Shown piece after piece: positions 24,801 to 44,276 of a stretch of DNA of 64,000 nt; the first letter of the stretch is position 1; each line of letters starts with the position of its first letter. This DNA comes from Branchiostoma belcheri. Its lineage: Eukaryota; Chordata; Leptocardii; Amphioxiformes; Branchiostomatidae. Location: positions 3,161,631 through 3,225,630 of the forward strand of contig NW_017803843.1 in the NCBI RefSeq assembly GCF_001625305.1, in the 5' to 3' direction. Position numbers and translations under genes: made by a program. The notes under the pieces were generated by a model that was not told the origin of the DNA, made no database searches, and worked only from the letters and a program-made list of their open reading frames with translations.

Positions 24801-25224
24801 TGGACAATTCCCCTTCCCTGGACCTTATAAATGTACACATTTCACTGCCCAAGTCACATTGCTACAGTACAGTGATTCAGCCAATATTGAAAACCTGTGT
24901 TTTTGACAATTCCAGGTGCTGTCAGTTCATCCAGTGCTGAACAAGTGAGTTTCTTTGTTGATACAAACAATTGGCCAGTAATCTATAACTAGTTCAGCTG
25001 CTTGAGTTTGTTGTTAAATAATAATTAGCTTTGTGTACTTATTGGTTTGTGCCAATAGATATGAGCATCCTGGTAAGATGTTTTTAATGATTAATTTTTC
25101 ACTCAGTGATTTCTGATGATGACTAATAGTATATTTTGTGTTTGATGGCAGGGATACTACCTACACAGCCATCATGAGTGCAGCACAACCGCAGGTCTAC
25201 AACACCTGGGTACGCTGGCCCTAG
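18872..25224 (+). CDS. NAAA: N-acylethanolamine acid amidase, first exon split by a transposon
   Basis: NAAA is a lysosomal N-terminal nucleophile hydrolase that cleaves palmitoylethanolamide and related lipids. Exons: 18872-18893 joined to 21837-22017 across the inserted element, then 22553-22717, 23058-23184, 23491-23581, 23751-23830, 24038-24210, 24337-24399, 24519-24585, 24916-24944 and 25152-25224. All phases agree, giving 356 residues without the insertion (human about 359). The nucleophile motif FCTSIVAQD (Cys125), GRNLDY (Arg141, Asp144) and ETNYDHW (Asn287) are intact. The subtype is NAAA rather than acid ceramidase: GYVGALTGQ, DERDQGAWW and YTAIMSAAQPQVY follow the NAAA pattern. The next in-frame ATG after the insertion (21839) still gives a short hydrophobic leader, so the allele might remain functional from a new promoter. 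AATAAA is at 26019-26024, only 300 bases before KAT7. Confidence 0.92.
18885..18893 (+). repeat. Target-site duplication, left copy
   Basis: GAGCCCTGC lies directly before the left terminus of the transposon and is repeated exactly at 21828-21836 after the right terminus. It is part of NAAA codons 5 to 8. Confidence 0.95.
19107..19272. mobile_element. MITE nested in the left arm of the transposon
   Basis: Termini GTAATCTCCAAGCAGAT and ATCTGCTTGGAGATTAC are exact inverses. The right arm of the host element lacks this segment, so it is a later insertion. GCATGG occurs close to both ends and may be the target duplication. The interior has a short tandem repeat of an 18 bp unit (GGCCAATGGATACAGGAT) in three copies. 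Confidence 0.85.
19595..21105. mobile_element. Inner element with GGGACTGTACGATATT termini
   Basis: A second pair of inverted ends occurs inside the transposon: GGGACTGTACGATATTTACC followed by a G run on the left, and its inverse ending GTACAGTCCC on the right. Blocks of CCCTCCCCC alternating with A or T runs follow both ends. The 1.5 kb interior holds no recognisable transposase. I could not define a target duplication. It is either a nested transposon or the original core of the outer element. Confidence 0.65.
21828..21836 (+). repeat. Target-site duplication, right copy
   Basis: GAGCCCTGC, identical to 18885-18893, lies directly after the right terminus. The NAAA reading frame resumes here. 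Confidence 0.95.
22350..22441. mobile_element. Perfect 92 bp palindrome with 9 bp target duplication
   Basis: The sequence from TAGCCGTGGACGACTC to GAGTCGTCCACGGCTA is a perfect palindrome with no spacer; its centre is CCGGGTACCCGG. It is flanked by CCTGGAGTC on both sides (22341-22349 and 22442-22450). It sits in NAAA intron 1. The termini TAGCC/GGCTA and the 9 bp duplication match the elements at 5875 and 37328. Confidence 0.9.
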
Positions 25225-25335
25225 GGACTGGCCTGGGTACGCTGGCCCTAGGGACAGGCCTAGGTACGCTGGCCCTAGGGACAGGCCTGGGTACGCTGGC
25301 CCTAGGCTAGGGACAGGCCTGAGTATGCTGGTCAT
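25210..25335 (+). repeat. 27 bp minisatellite containing the NAAA stop codon
   Basis: The unit GTACGCTGGCCCTAGGGAC plus eight bases starts at 25210, 25237, 25264 and 25291, with a degenerate fifth unit at 25323. The first unit overlaps the last NAAA codons and the TAG stop, so the array has grown out of the coding end. The period is nine codons and each unit carries the same in-frame stop. Confidence 0.9.
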
Positions 25336-26338
25336 GGGGCAATGAGTATAAATAACAGGGGAAATCTTTCAACAACAAAGGATGAATGCTTTGAAAACAA
25401 AATTTATTGATGTGCAATACATTTGTGGATGCTGTATAAAAAGATATATAGATTTGTTTAAGGGTTGGGGGATGACTAATCTCCAAGCAGGTCCAACTCA
25501 CTTTGCAGGGCTTTGGAGACTCTGTAATACTGTTCCAGAACTCTGACTGCCTTCAATAGTGGTAACGTTAGGTGACCAGAGACACCTACATATTGTAGAC
25601 TGTCCTATCTTGATGTTAAAACACTGATGAAAAGCAACGAGAATCATTGAAATGTCTCAGTTAATTTTCAGCTTCACTTCTGGTTGAACCTGTAACATTA
25701 AGCATTTTGTGAACTTTTGAATGCAGGGTCTGCCTGTGTAATTTTAAGGGCGAATACAGGGTCTGCCTGTGTAATTTTAAGGGTGAATACAGGGTCTGCC
25801 TGTGTAATTTTAAGGGCGAAACAGTATTACTACTGATGAACAAAGAATGTGTGGTATTTTTATGGTGAAATTGTGCCTAATATTTTTATTGTGTGAACTA
25901 TGCAATCGCAGCTAATTATATATATAAAATATAAAGATTTCTTGCAAAATAGCAAGCAAACTTCATGCAAATTTATAATGTATGAGTGCAATTTTTGCCT
26001 GACATTTGCTATTCAGTGAATAAAGTTTCACAACTTTACGTGTTGTAAGTTGTAGTTGTGTTGAAGTTGCCTTTACTTACTCTGGTGATTAGTAATTAGG
26101 CCCTTATTAATGGTACCTTAAAAATTTCCCCTTAGCACAGGTACTTGTATTGTGATAGTTCATGAGCGACACCTATTAACAATAAGTTAAACTGCAGCCC
26201 CAGGTTTCCCGCCACCTTGATCACGTGACCCCGTAGTCTCGCGTTTTCGTGACGAGACCAGAAATCAAAAACCGGAACTGACTGGACGCGACGAACACCG
26301 AGAAAATAACGAAATTTGGACGATTTTGAGGCACAGTC
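25225..26338. other. NAAA 3' UTR and KAT7 promoter region
   Basis: This region contains a minisatellite, a CAAGCAG-type MITE end (25477-25490), a 33 bp triple repeat and a polyadenylation signal (26019-26024). The KAT7 start codon follows about 300 bases later, with no TATA box visible. Confidence 0.5.
25724..25822 (+). repeat. Three tandem copies of a 33 bp unit
   Basis: Units begin at 25724, 25757 and 25790 with CAGGGTCTGCCTGTGTAATT and differ by single bases. They lie in the probable 3' UTR of NAAA. Confidence 0.9.
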
Positions 26339-34579
<8,241 letters not shown>

Positions 34580-36176
34580 GGGGGGCAGCTTCAGTATATT
34601 AAACCTCGTAGCACAGAAAACTTGAGTGTTAAACCATGCGGTACAGAGCAGGACTCAGTGTAATGGCTCACAACCATGGGTACCTACACCATAAAACTAT
34701 TGTGTGTTCTTTACTGTTACTTTTGGAGGACTGGGTAAATGAATGAATTGCTCTTCAAGGATCTCTTCCTGTATAACTATAGATGCATGACAAAAACATA
34801 GGAAACAAAGACAAAACAATATAATGAGACAAGAAAACGAGAGCTTCAGTATATGAATAAAAGAAAAACTAAGGAAATGAAGTTTACACCACCCATAATT
34901 TGCCATCCTATGTACCTAATATTGTATTTCTATTCCTGTTTTTATTATAACTGTGAGTTGACAGTTACCTGTTACTGTTTTACACGTGTTTGCCATGCCT
35001 TTGTGTAAGGAGAACGGGAGTTCTCTTCTTCACAAGTTCCGAAGAAAGCCAAGCCCTCTATTGTAAATCCAACAGCCTCAGTGTGTATAGACTAAGATAT
35101 TACCTGTACATTGAATGTTGTGATATCCTATTCACCTAGATGGGTTTTAAGAAATCTGTACAGAAACACTTGTCTAAAGGAGGATTAATGTCACATGTTG
35201 CAGTGTAGGACCAAGTTAACCTTCTCTCTGCTGCCTCAGTCTGTAACCAACACAGTTTATTACCAAAAGGCTTACACTTCAGGGAGAAGGTTAAGATAGT
35301 TTACTTGTGTTGGAGAATGTTTATAGTGTAAACCGATTGTGTGTTTGGAAAAGCAATGCCTGGAAGTAGCCTGGTAGGCAGTACTGTTTGGTTTCATTCT
35401 GCTACTCAGAGTCTTTCGATTTCCTACAAATACTAGTAACAGAAAGACCAGTAGCCAAAGTGTACTGGTATCCAGGCTACTAGTACCTCTATTATACATG
35501 ATTGCTTGTTGCTCCTATCCTCAACTAGTCATTGCATCGGTCTGACACTAAAGGAATATTGACATGGTTAAGATAAATATAGTTTGAAACATCATCAACA
35601 ACTCTGTAGATGTCTCTAACATTTTTTTACCAGTTCTGGTCCCCCTTTGCGCCCAGTCTTAAGTAAGAGGAACCCCCTGTACCCGCATTCAGCAGAGGCA
35701 GTCCTGCTGGTTCGCTGTCGAATGTAATTGCTCTAACAGTAGAACAACAGAAATCTGATGCTTTCTGCAGGAAGTATATGTTACATTAGATACCTTACAC
35801 CTGATCATCCTAACTGAACCCAAACACCCCACTTGCACGTTCCCTGCAGAATTTTGAGTCTGTGAATGATCCGGACAAACTGATTGCAATGCCACTTGCC
35901 AAGGCTAGGTAGCGCTATAAAAGAAGTGACCAGAAGTCTTGTCTGGTCGTGTCCGCTATATCGATGTCTTAAGTTTTAAAGTCGTAAATCTGCTATATAT
36001 ATTCAGACCAAACCATTGTAATCACAAAGAGGGAATGTAGAACAGACAATAAGGTGTTTGTACTTTATGTGGAATTTTAATTGATGATTGTTAGGTGAAA
36101 GCATATTCAAATAGATAGGCTATTTTGAGATAGTCCTTTCGGGCCATATAGATTACAAGAGTTGAAATCTGTAACG
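34580..36176. other. Convergent intergenic region (KAT7 and GPCR 3' ends)
   Basis: This holds the KAT7 3' UTR (a candidate AATAAA is at 34856-34861) and the 3' UTR of the minus-strand GPCR. An imperfect inverted repeat with TAGCCTGG and CCAGGCTA ends lies at 35367-35479, without a clear target duplication. No gene is seen. Confidence 0.5.
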
Positions 36177-39100
36177 TTACACTAGTTTAGAAGCTCTCGT
36201 CAAAACTTCAACGGCATTTGTGAGAGAGGCAGAAGTCCTGCGGAACCCCCGCTTCAGTGGTTTCTTGGGCAGGGCGGGCGCTAGTGTGTAGCAGTACTCC
36301 TGGAAGTCCGGGATGTCGCTGAAGTCCGGCACAGTGTCCTCCTCCTCGGACGAGTACTGGTCGTACCCAGGCGCGATCTCAAAGCCTTCCGGCAGCGCGC
36401 AGTCCTGAAGGGATGGCGCCGTTTCTTCTGGCGCGTGGCTGTTGTCTCCAACGTCTATGTGGATGTCTACGTTCGCGATTGCATTGTCAACGTGGATTGC
36501 ACTAACGCTGTCGGTAATATCTGATTCAGGGCGTGTGGTCGTGTCAAGCTGATGATTGTCGTCGTCTGGCGGTAAATCATTGCACAGGTCTTCGTGGGTG
36601 GCAATGTCGGGGGGTTCGCCGGTGATGCTGTACACCCCGGAGTCTGCGTTGCTCCTGCTGCTCACCCTTTTCGTGATTTTCCTCCAGCTCAGCTTGAGCC
36701 ATCGCCTTTCTCTTGCAGGGTTCTTCCAAGTGGTCTTCCGCTTCACTCCCGGACTCGCCCTGGCCTTTTCCTCGTCGGCTTCCTTTATCTGAGCATTAGT
36801 ATCTACAATACCTGCCATACGACGATTGCTTACAGTCGTGGTCAGGGTTAGATCTTTGGCAAACGAGACCCTTTTCACAAGTTTGGGGCTGTTCTTGTGT
36901 ACGGCCGCCAGGTTTCTCCGTGGGTGAGGTTGAGTGGGACTGATTGGGGGCGGAGGTGCTGCTATGGGAGAGCACCTTGGGATGCGGTATCTCCGCGGGA
37001 CACCTGCAGAGTTTCCGGCAGGGGAGGCAGCAGAACACGGTGTAGAAGAGATCGCGGAAGCCTCGGCGGAACTTGTCGCTCATGACGATGTAGATGACGG
37101 GGTTGATGGCGGAGTTGAGGAAGCCCAGGCCGTACATGAGCGTGTTCCAGAAGAACAGGTTCCCGTTGGCGATGAAGTTTGTGGCTGGGTTCAGCGCCGA
37201 CATGTTCATGACGTAGAACGGCGTCCAGCATACGGCAAAGGCAGCTGCGACAGCGATCACCATACGGGTCACCTGTGGTGGGATGGAACCATAGCAATAG
37301 CTAAAACAGCTTCAACAGCCTAACCCTTAGCCTCTACCAGGCACCGCGCATCGCGGGAAAAATAGTAGAAATTGACCGAATTGGATCTTCTCTGCCCGCT
37401 ACCTCCCCTGGTATAATATTCCTTTATTTCGGCCAATTTCTACTACAGTGTACTAGTATTTTTCCAGCGATCCGCGGTGCCTGGTAGAGGCTACCTAACC
37501 CTAGCCGTTCAGCAATAACAATCAACATCCGAGTCGCTTGATGGAACGTTCACCGTGACAACTCTCCTCGTCACCATAACATCAACCAGACTTTATCTGT
37601 TCACTCATTTTCTGGATCACAGATACGTTTCTAGGTGTTGTCAGAACATGTGTTGCTAGGACATGGGGTTGTTTCGTAGTCTGATGACAAGCAATACTAC
37701 TGAGTAACACTAACTTCTGCACTACTGAAAAGATAATCTCAAGCAGATCTTTCAGTAGCCAAGACAGTATCCAATTGGCCAGACAGTATCCATAGGTTGG
37801 ATACTGTCTTGGTTACCGGACACCCAAAAATCTTCCTGGAGATTAATGACAAGACTAATAGTACTCTTATTAGATGGAACACGAAACGGATGCGTCCCGT
37901 ACAGCCTGTATATTTCCATGTACCATGGACCTAACGACGCTATTATAGAGATGATTTTTACTTACAGAAGAATGAGCAAACATCGCAATTGCCGAGTTAT
38001 CAGCTGCCAGTGTGTTACCAACAGACCTTTTGAATTGACAAGCATCCTGTTGAACCCAGCATACAATGTTATCTAAGTCTGTGCCCACTAAATCCGAATT
38101 TACTACCCGCCGCGCCCCTAGCTACGTCCAATATTTACGTGTTTGGTCCGGCCGGTACCATGTGTCAAAGGTCTCTACTGTGAATGGGAGCGGATATTGG
38201 CAAATTCAGATCAGAACGAGCCTTTTGTTGTTCCACAATCGCCATTTCTACTTAATTTACGAGCCCCCTGCCCTGTGCAGTCGGTTGATGTAATCCACGG
38301 TGTTTCACCGATCGGTTTATAGCGTTATTTGTTATGTACAACAAACTCGTATCGCTGACAAAACCTGCCCCGTAACAATGGGTTAGGCGCGAACGAAAAC
38401 TCCCCAACATATCGTAAATTCTGCAACAAAGTAGATTTTAGGCAACATGTTTGAAACAGACTCAGATTTTAAAACTTCCTAAAGGTCATTGAGTCCGAAT
38501 TGCCAGCTATACATAGTCCAACGGTATCTGGCGGCGAATGACTATGTCTGTCTGTCTGTTCAGACCCAAGGGACGCATTGTAGTACTTAACGTTTATCGG
38601 AGCGTTTGTGGCGTTTTTATTTCCTTTTGTTTCCTTCTGATAAACGCGCAGCCAAGCACGAACAGCGAAGGTCTTGCTATCCAATGTCAATTTAACACAT
38701 GAATTGTGGTGGCGGAAACTAAAACCAACCGAAAGATTTCTTGGAACCTTTCAAATGACGTACTGGCTAGAATGGATGGTAAGTGAAATATTTTTGCTTC
38801 TAAACCTTACTGTAGTAAGGCTCAAGGTTAAATAAATTATGTAAATTTCTAGTATTTTCACAGACCAGTGCTACATGATGGTTAAATTTTGCAACCGAAG
38901 GGAATGGTTTCGAGTTCGAGGTTGAAACAATTCTGTAGTGCAGTACATTGGACACATATTGACGGTGTCTAAAACCATCTAGAGGAGAGGGCCTCACCAT
39001 CTTCTTGTTCTTGTCCCGTTTTCTGGCCATGTCCCTGTCGTTGACCAGCTGACTGCCGGGTGTCTCCATCGCGCGAAGTTTGAGGACGATCCGGACACAC

Positions 39101-42100
39101 ACCACACTGATGAACAGCAGGGGGAGGGCGTACAGAACCAGGAACAGCGTGACGTGATACCACGTCGGGTCACCTATGGTGTTAGGGATGCTGTAAGCAG
39201 AACAGGCGAAATAAACAAACACATTAACAAACAAGCAAACAAACAGACAGAAGGATTGTTTGGTTGGTTGATTTTAAGAATATGTGTGCAGCAATATTAG
39301 CATTAGCAACACGAATGCTTCTTTAGTTGATGATAAGAATATCGGTGTGCTTTGGTTGATGATCATGTTACTAAAACAAAACTGTAGTGTCCAATTCATA
39401 CTACAGAGTGGACTAACATGGCATTATGCATTATGTTCGTGACGTTAGTCGGCCTGATTTCCAATGTGCGGCTTTGAAGATACGTGGCAATGGCTATACT
39501 GCAAGGCGCCGATCCAATGTCTACTTTTTTCCGGAAGGCAAAAGACATGACTTAAAACTTCAATATACTCTTCCAGACGGCGTGCATGGGTGGTGATAGG
39601 TTAGTGTTAGGGTCATGGTGTCCAGCTGCAGTGTTAGGGTGAGGGTTATGGATAGTGCTAGAGTGAGGATGGGTACGGTGTTAGGGTGAGGGTTATGGAT
39701 AGTGCTAGAGTGAGGATGGGTACGGTGTTAGGGTGAGGGTTATGGATAGTGCTAGAGTGAGGATGGGTACGGTGTTAGGGTGAGGGTTATGGATAGTGGG
39801 TGAGGGTTATGGATAGTGCTAGAGTGAGGATGGGTACGGTGTTAGGGTGAGGGTTATGGATAGTGCTAGAGTGAGGACGGGTACGGTGTTAGGGTGAGGG
39901 TTATGGATAGTGCTAGAGTGAGGATGGGTACGGTGTTAGGGTGAGGGTTATGGATAGTGCTAGAGTGAGGATGGGTACGGTGTTAGGGTGAGCCGGTGAG
40001 GGTTATGGAAGGTGTTGGTGTGAGTGTTGATATTAGTGTTAATGTTAGTATTAATGTTAGTGTAAATAAAAAAAAAGTCTTACTCGTCCAGACAGCGCGC
40101 CCGGGTGATGGTACCCAACTCACTGCGCAGGCGCATCCTGAAGAACGCCGCGGGGATCAGCTGGAGGGAGCAAAGCACCATGGGAACGACCCACACGGTG
40201 ACCAACATGGCGACGATCCGCTTCTTGCTGGTGAACTTGGTGTCCAGGGGGCGGCAGATGGCGTTGAACCTGGAGGGGAACAAGAACAACACATACCATA
40301 GTCACCATAGGCTGGGATTCGATATGCAGGGCTCAGGTGAGACACGCTGTAGGATGTGATATAGGATATTGGCCTTTTCTTGTTGACAACAAAAGTCTTC
40401 TTTCTTATGTAAGAAACAGGAGGAGCCAGTAAAACCCCCCACTGTTACACTTATATAAGTTCTTAGCCTGAAAGTTCATCTTTGTTGGCATCTTTGGGCA
40501 TACCCACACCGAGGGGTGAAAGAACCATTACTTAAGGGCCTTTCAACCACACCTTAACAGAGACGGGAGTGTAAAGTTTATACACCTTGGGAATCACTGT
40601 TCAAATTTGGTTCAGTCTTCTCAGCTGCCAACACTCGAGTTCAACAATTTGTCTGACACCTTCCTCAGGACGTAGCCATATGCATTATAGCCATGAGAAA
40701 TTTTTGTGCAAATATTTTTCTTTAAAAGATGGACTGATTCGTATCAAAAGCTGGGCTGAAATCGTAGAAAAAAACTGGTCACTTTGTCATTGAATAAAAA
40801 GGTATGTCTGACTTTTCATTTGAAATCCTCTCAAAAACGCAGGAAATGCCATTTCACATCACCACTGTCTATCATATCAGTGTCTCTTTACATTAATATT
40901 GTAGTGAATAGTAACTCATTACCAGATGTGTTTCTTTCTTCAGCTTCATACTCTTTATAGGGTGTTAGCGACTTAGCACTCACGGGTTGTCCGCCATACT
41001 ACTTAGATGCTTAATCCTGGCTGTATAGGTAATTACCGTCGAAATGTGCAGGTAAGGTTGTCTGACCGTGTATGTGTTTCCACAGTGAAACTTGAATGGT
41101 GCAAAAATGAATTAGATGTATGTAACATGAAAGGCGGACAGCCTTTGCTCTAGGTGCCAGTCGGGGTCGGGAAATAACAAAAGCCACTGTAACAAACTAA
41201 AACATATGGTTAGCTGGGAGGTCTCTGAAATGTATTTGTTGTACTTTTCTATTCATAAAATACAATGCAAACAAAATATGTTCCTTTTTAGACTCTCTTT
41301 AGTTAAAGATACTTCTAGAAAACACGCGTTAAGCAAACAAAAACATTCCTTTCTTTGTATGATCTGCAGAACTAATGGCCAATAGACTGTTAGCCTCCAT
41401 AGCAGGGGGTTCGAATATCTCAGCTTTCTGCTGATAAAGTACTGTTTTCCCTGCCATGTTCTGGTGACTGCAGTTCTACTGACAGTGCTGCCCAGTACTG
41501 ACGCTTGTTCAATTGAAATCTTTGAAATCTTTACTTATAACACGTTGTAGACTTACAAAGCCTGAATTTAATATTCAGTACATGTAATGCTGCAAACCTT
41601 TATTGCAAACTTCAATATCGCCTAATACAAAATCTGTCTCTATTTTCTAAAGACTGACCGATCGGATAGATGTTATCGAAAGGCCAGAAATGTAACCGCG
41701 CAGCGCGATACACGAGAAAAGAAGAAGAACATAACTTACCTTTCAAACGACACCGCTACCAGAGTGAGCATGCTGGCCCCCACGAACACGGGTTGGAGGA
41801 AGTTCAGCGCCGTACACAGGGGCACGCTGAAAACGTCCACGGCCACGGGGCTGGCAAACTCCAGCAGTTTAAACACGGCCACGAACATCCCTACCACCAA
41901 GTCTGTAGCGGCCAAGTTCAAGATGAAATAGTTAGTGACCGTTCGCAGCTTCTTGTTCCTCCAAACCGTCCACAGCACCATGGCGTTTCCCACCACGGCC
42001 AGAGAAATTATGGCGACGTAGAAGACGATGAAGAAGACCTGGACGGCGAGGATCTGTGCGAGGTCCCTGTACTCCCGGCAGAAGAACCCGTCCGGGCAGG

Positions 42101-42326
42101 TGTTCGGTGGGGGCGGCCCCAGCGTGGCGACACTGCCGTTTGAGGAGAAGTTGAAGACCGTGACGTTGGCGTCAATATTGACATATTCAGCTGACGGTAC
42201 AGCGCCATACGGCGCCGTTTGATCGGTGACTGACGGGAAGACGTTGGCGTAAGGCGTCCGCTCCACGCTGTTGAAACCCGGTGAAGCTTGTGATGATGAT
42301 GAAAACATCCACGCGGTTGTATTCAT
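36177..42326 (-). CDS. Rhodopsin-class (peptide-type) GPCR A, one apparent frameshift
   Basis: Exons on the minus strand: 42326-41740, 40269-40084, 39190-38998 and 37272-36177. The N-terminus is extracellular with several N-glycosylation sites (NTT, NVT, NFSS, NGS). TM1 has GNAMVLW, TM2 NLAATDLVVG, and the Cys of TM3 is in PLCTALNF. The TM3 end is ERF instead of DRY, TM6 is CWTPFYVMNM, TM7 NPVIYIVMSDKFRR, and a Cys cluster (CCLPCRKLCRC) suits palmitoylation. The 300-residue tail includes KRVSFAKD and the acidic GYDQYSSEEED. The tail only reads through if one base is skipped between about 36870 and 37010; the G5 run at 36946-36950 is the best candidate. With that correction the length is 686 residues. 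The ligand is unknown; a neuropeptide is likely from the TM3/TM6 motifs. It is paralogous to the gene at 44277-48586. Confidence 0.88.
37328..37493. mobile_element. Hairpin MITE, TAGCC termini, 9 bp target duplication
   Basis: This 166 bp element starts TAGCCTCTACCAGGCACCGCG and ends in the inverse, with an AT-rich, partly inverted interior. It is flanked by CCTAACCCT on both sides (37319-37327 and 37494-37502). It lies in an intron of GPCR A. Confidence 0.88.
37734..37845. mobile_element. MITE, CAAGCAGATCT-type termini
   Basis: The left end is TAATCTCAAGCAGATCTTTC. The right end is a diverged inverse ending GGAGATTA. The middle is a palindromic block around GACAGTATCC and GGATACTGTC. It lies in an intron of GPCR A. 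Confidence 0.7.
39631..40010 (+). repeat. 47 bp minisatellite, eight units
   Basis: Units start at 39631, 39678, 39725, 39772, 39839, 39886, 39933 and 39980. One carries an extra 20 bp partial copy. Each unit contains GTTAGGGTGAGGGTTATGG, which has telomere-like TTAGGG once. The array lies in an intron of GPCR A, and a degenerate GTTAATGTTAGT run follows up to about 40065. Confidence 0.93.
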
Positions 42327-44276
42327 GGCTGCAGCTTCGTTCCCAGATACTAGTAGTCGTCCTCATTACAAGTCACTTATAAGTCATGCCGACTGGGCAG
42401 CTGGTCCACATGTTTACCTCTGGCTCATGGACAAGATAAACGGCTCGGTTTCCGAAGGCCTCACGACAGATACAGTAGGCGTTTGGTAAACAGTCGGTTG
42501 GTTTAGCGACGAAGAACAAGTGACAACCCTGAGCGTACTTATCGCTTATGGACATACTCACAGCACCTGTCCGCCCGCCATGTCAAGGCAATGGCACGGA
42601 GGGCATTTCTACATCAGCGAGGTAAAAGGACAGTCAAATCAAACCCGCCTTCCTGTGAAGTGAATCGTCTGGGAGCCAGCCGTCCAGTCCAAAGTCTTAA
42701 CCCCCTGAGGCCGCTTTAGTAAGCGGTAAACGGAAAATAATGACCGATTTACGCTGTGCGCCCTCCACGTCCGCGACCTTTGACATTTAGTGGAAAAACT
42801 ATCAGAAACGCGGTGGCCATAGAGAGTTTGTTTAAGGCATGGCGCGCATTGTTAAGTCCTTGATTAATGTGATTCTTGTAGAAAAGGAACTATTGCGGGA
42901 TTTGTTTGCAGAATGCCCAGTGTGTACATTTTTCAATCTGCCCAATGTTCCGTGAATAGGCGTTTCAAGGACTATTTATGGTGAACAGTCGTGGTTGCCA
43001 TGGTCAGATGGCTTTACAAATACGCGTCTTGACGTTCGTCTGAGGACTTTCGTGTGGCCAAAAGTGTCCTCGTCACACACTTGAAAAGGAAACATTTCAG
43101 TATAGCGCGTGTGCTTGTGTGAAAAATCGCTGGTGTTGGGTTTCAGGAGTTTAACTTGGATACCGATTGACGAACATCACTTGGATGCCGAAAAATTGCG
43201 CTCTTTTCGTCTCCTCGTGTGCTTCGCCCCCTAGCGACTATACATTAAGTGGATGGTACGCCGGTGAGAAGCCATCGAATTTAGCGAAAATATCAATATT
43301 TGGAATCTGTTGCACCATTGATGCTAATTTTGTGTTCTATTCTTTGAAACATGGTCTCTGTTTTCTGTTTTGTGCTCGGTAATCCGCCTCTGACATCACT
43401 CGAATACGTCATGAACACGTCAGGGTAAAGTATTAAGATAAACATACTAGTACCCCACCAATGCACTTACGTCATTACAATAGTTTATCACACATCTGCT
43501 TGGAGATTACACTGAAATACGTTGTCATGTATCACGTTATAGCTAATAGAACCACGTGACCAGAGGAATCGTAACGTCATTTAGTAACGTCGTCACAAAG
43601 GCCTGACGGGAGCCTGACCCCACGGCTCCTGCATGGAGTTGGACCACATCCAGGTCTCTTGTAACGTGATAGCTGACATATTGCTACTTGTGTAATTAAG
43701 AACACGTACTAAGTTCAACCCAATGTTGCTGTCCTTTGTTGCGCTACGTCATTTGAACTTTCCTGTACTACTAATTACTCAGACCATCAGAGCTGAACGC
43801 ATGGTATTCAGAACATTCAGGACATTTCTCTTCACAGATAACGCAACCTATAATTTTCATTGCCATGATTCAAGTCCACGTTTTTGCTAACAATAACATA
43901 GTAACCACCACAAAGCGAACAAAGACAACAATGGACATCGACGCGAAGCTTTATTAGGTTATTCACGGTGGCCGTTAAGCCGTCATCCTTTTCACCATTA
44001 GAGAGAAAATTACGTGCGAATCACAATACAACCTTCGTGCAACAGAGCATCACAAGTCTAGCAGGTATAACAGGTTTAAACGGTACATTATTCATACAAT
44101 GCTTTAAACTGCAGTATGACACACATAAAAAAGACGAAGCTGACAGTTAGACAAACGGGACTGTCTGTGACAATCTAAGTATGAAGAAGACCACACAAAA
44201 ACAATACAGTTCTGAACATCTGTGACAAGCGTTAAGTAGATAAGGCAAACAGCTGTATGTCGGAGATACTAGTAGT
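42327..44276. other. Region between the tandem GPCR genes
   Basis: This is upstream sequence of GPCR A plus the 3' UTR of GPCR B, for which AATAAA on the minus strand (43950-43955) is a good polyadenylation signal. A CAAGCAG-type MITE end lies at 43493-43510. No other gene is visible. Confidence 0.5.

Noticed and set aside
18872-25224. Acid ceramidase (ASAH1)
   Set aside because: The gene has the same fold and nucleophile motif, but GYVGALTGQ, the DERDQGAWW type region, and the YTAIMSAAQ ending follow NAAA; it lacks the Cys-rich ceramidase C-terminus.
35367-35479. Fourth TAGCC hairpin element
   Set aside because: The ends are inverted and of the right type, but no 9 bp duplication flanks them, so I did not count it among the supported members.
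39631-40010. Interstitial telomere
   Set aside because: TTAGGG occurs once per 47 bp unit rather than in tandem, so it is an ordinary minisatellite.
41670-42143. 157-residue plus-strand open frame
   Set aside because: It is the shadow of GPCR A exon 1 on the other strand.
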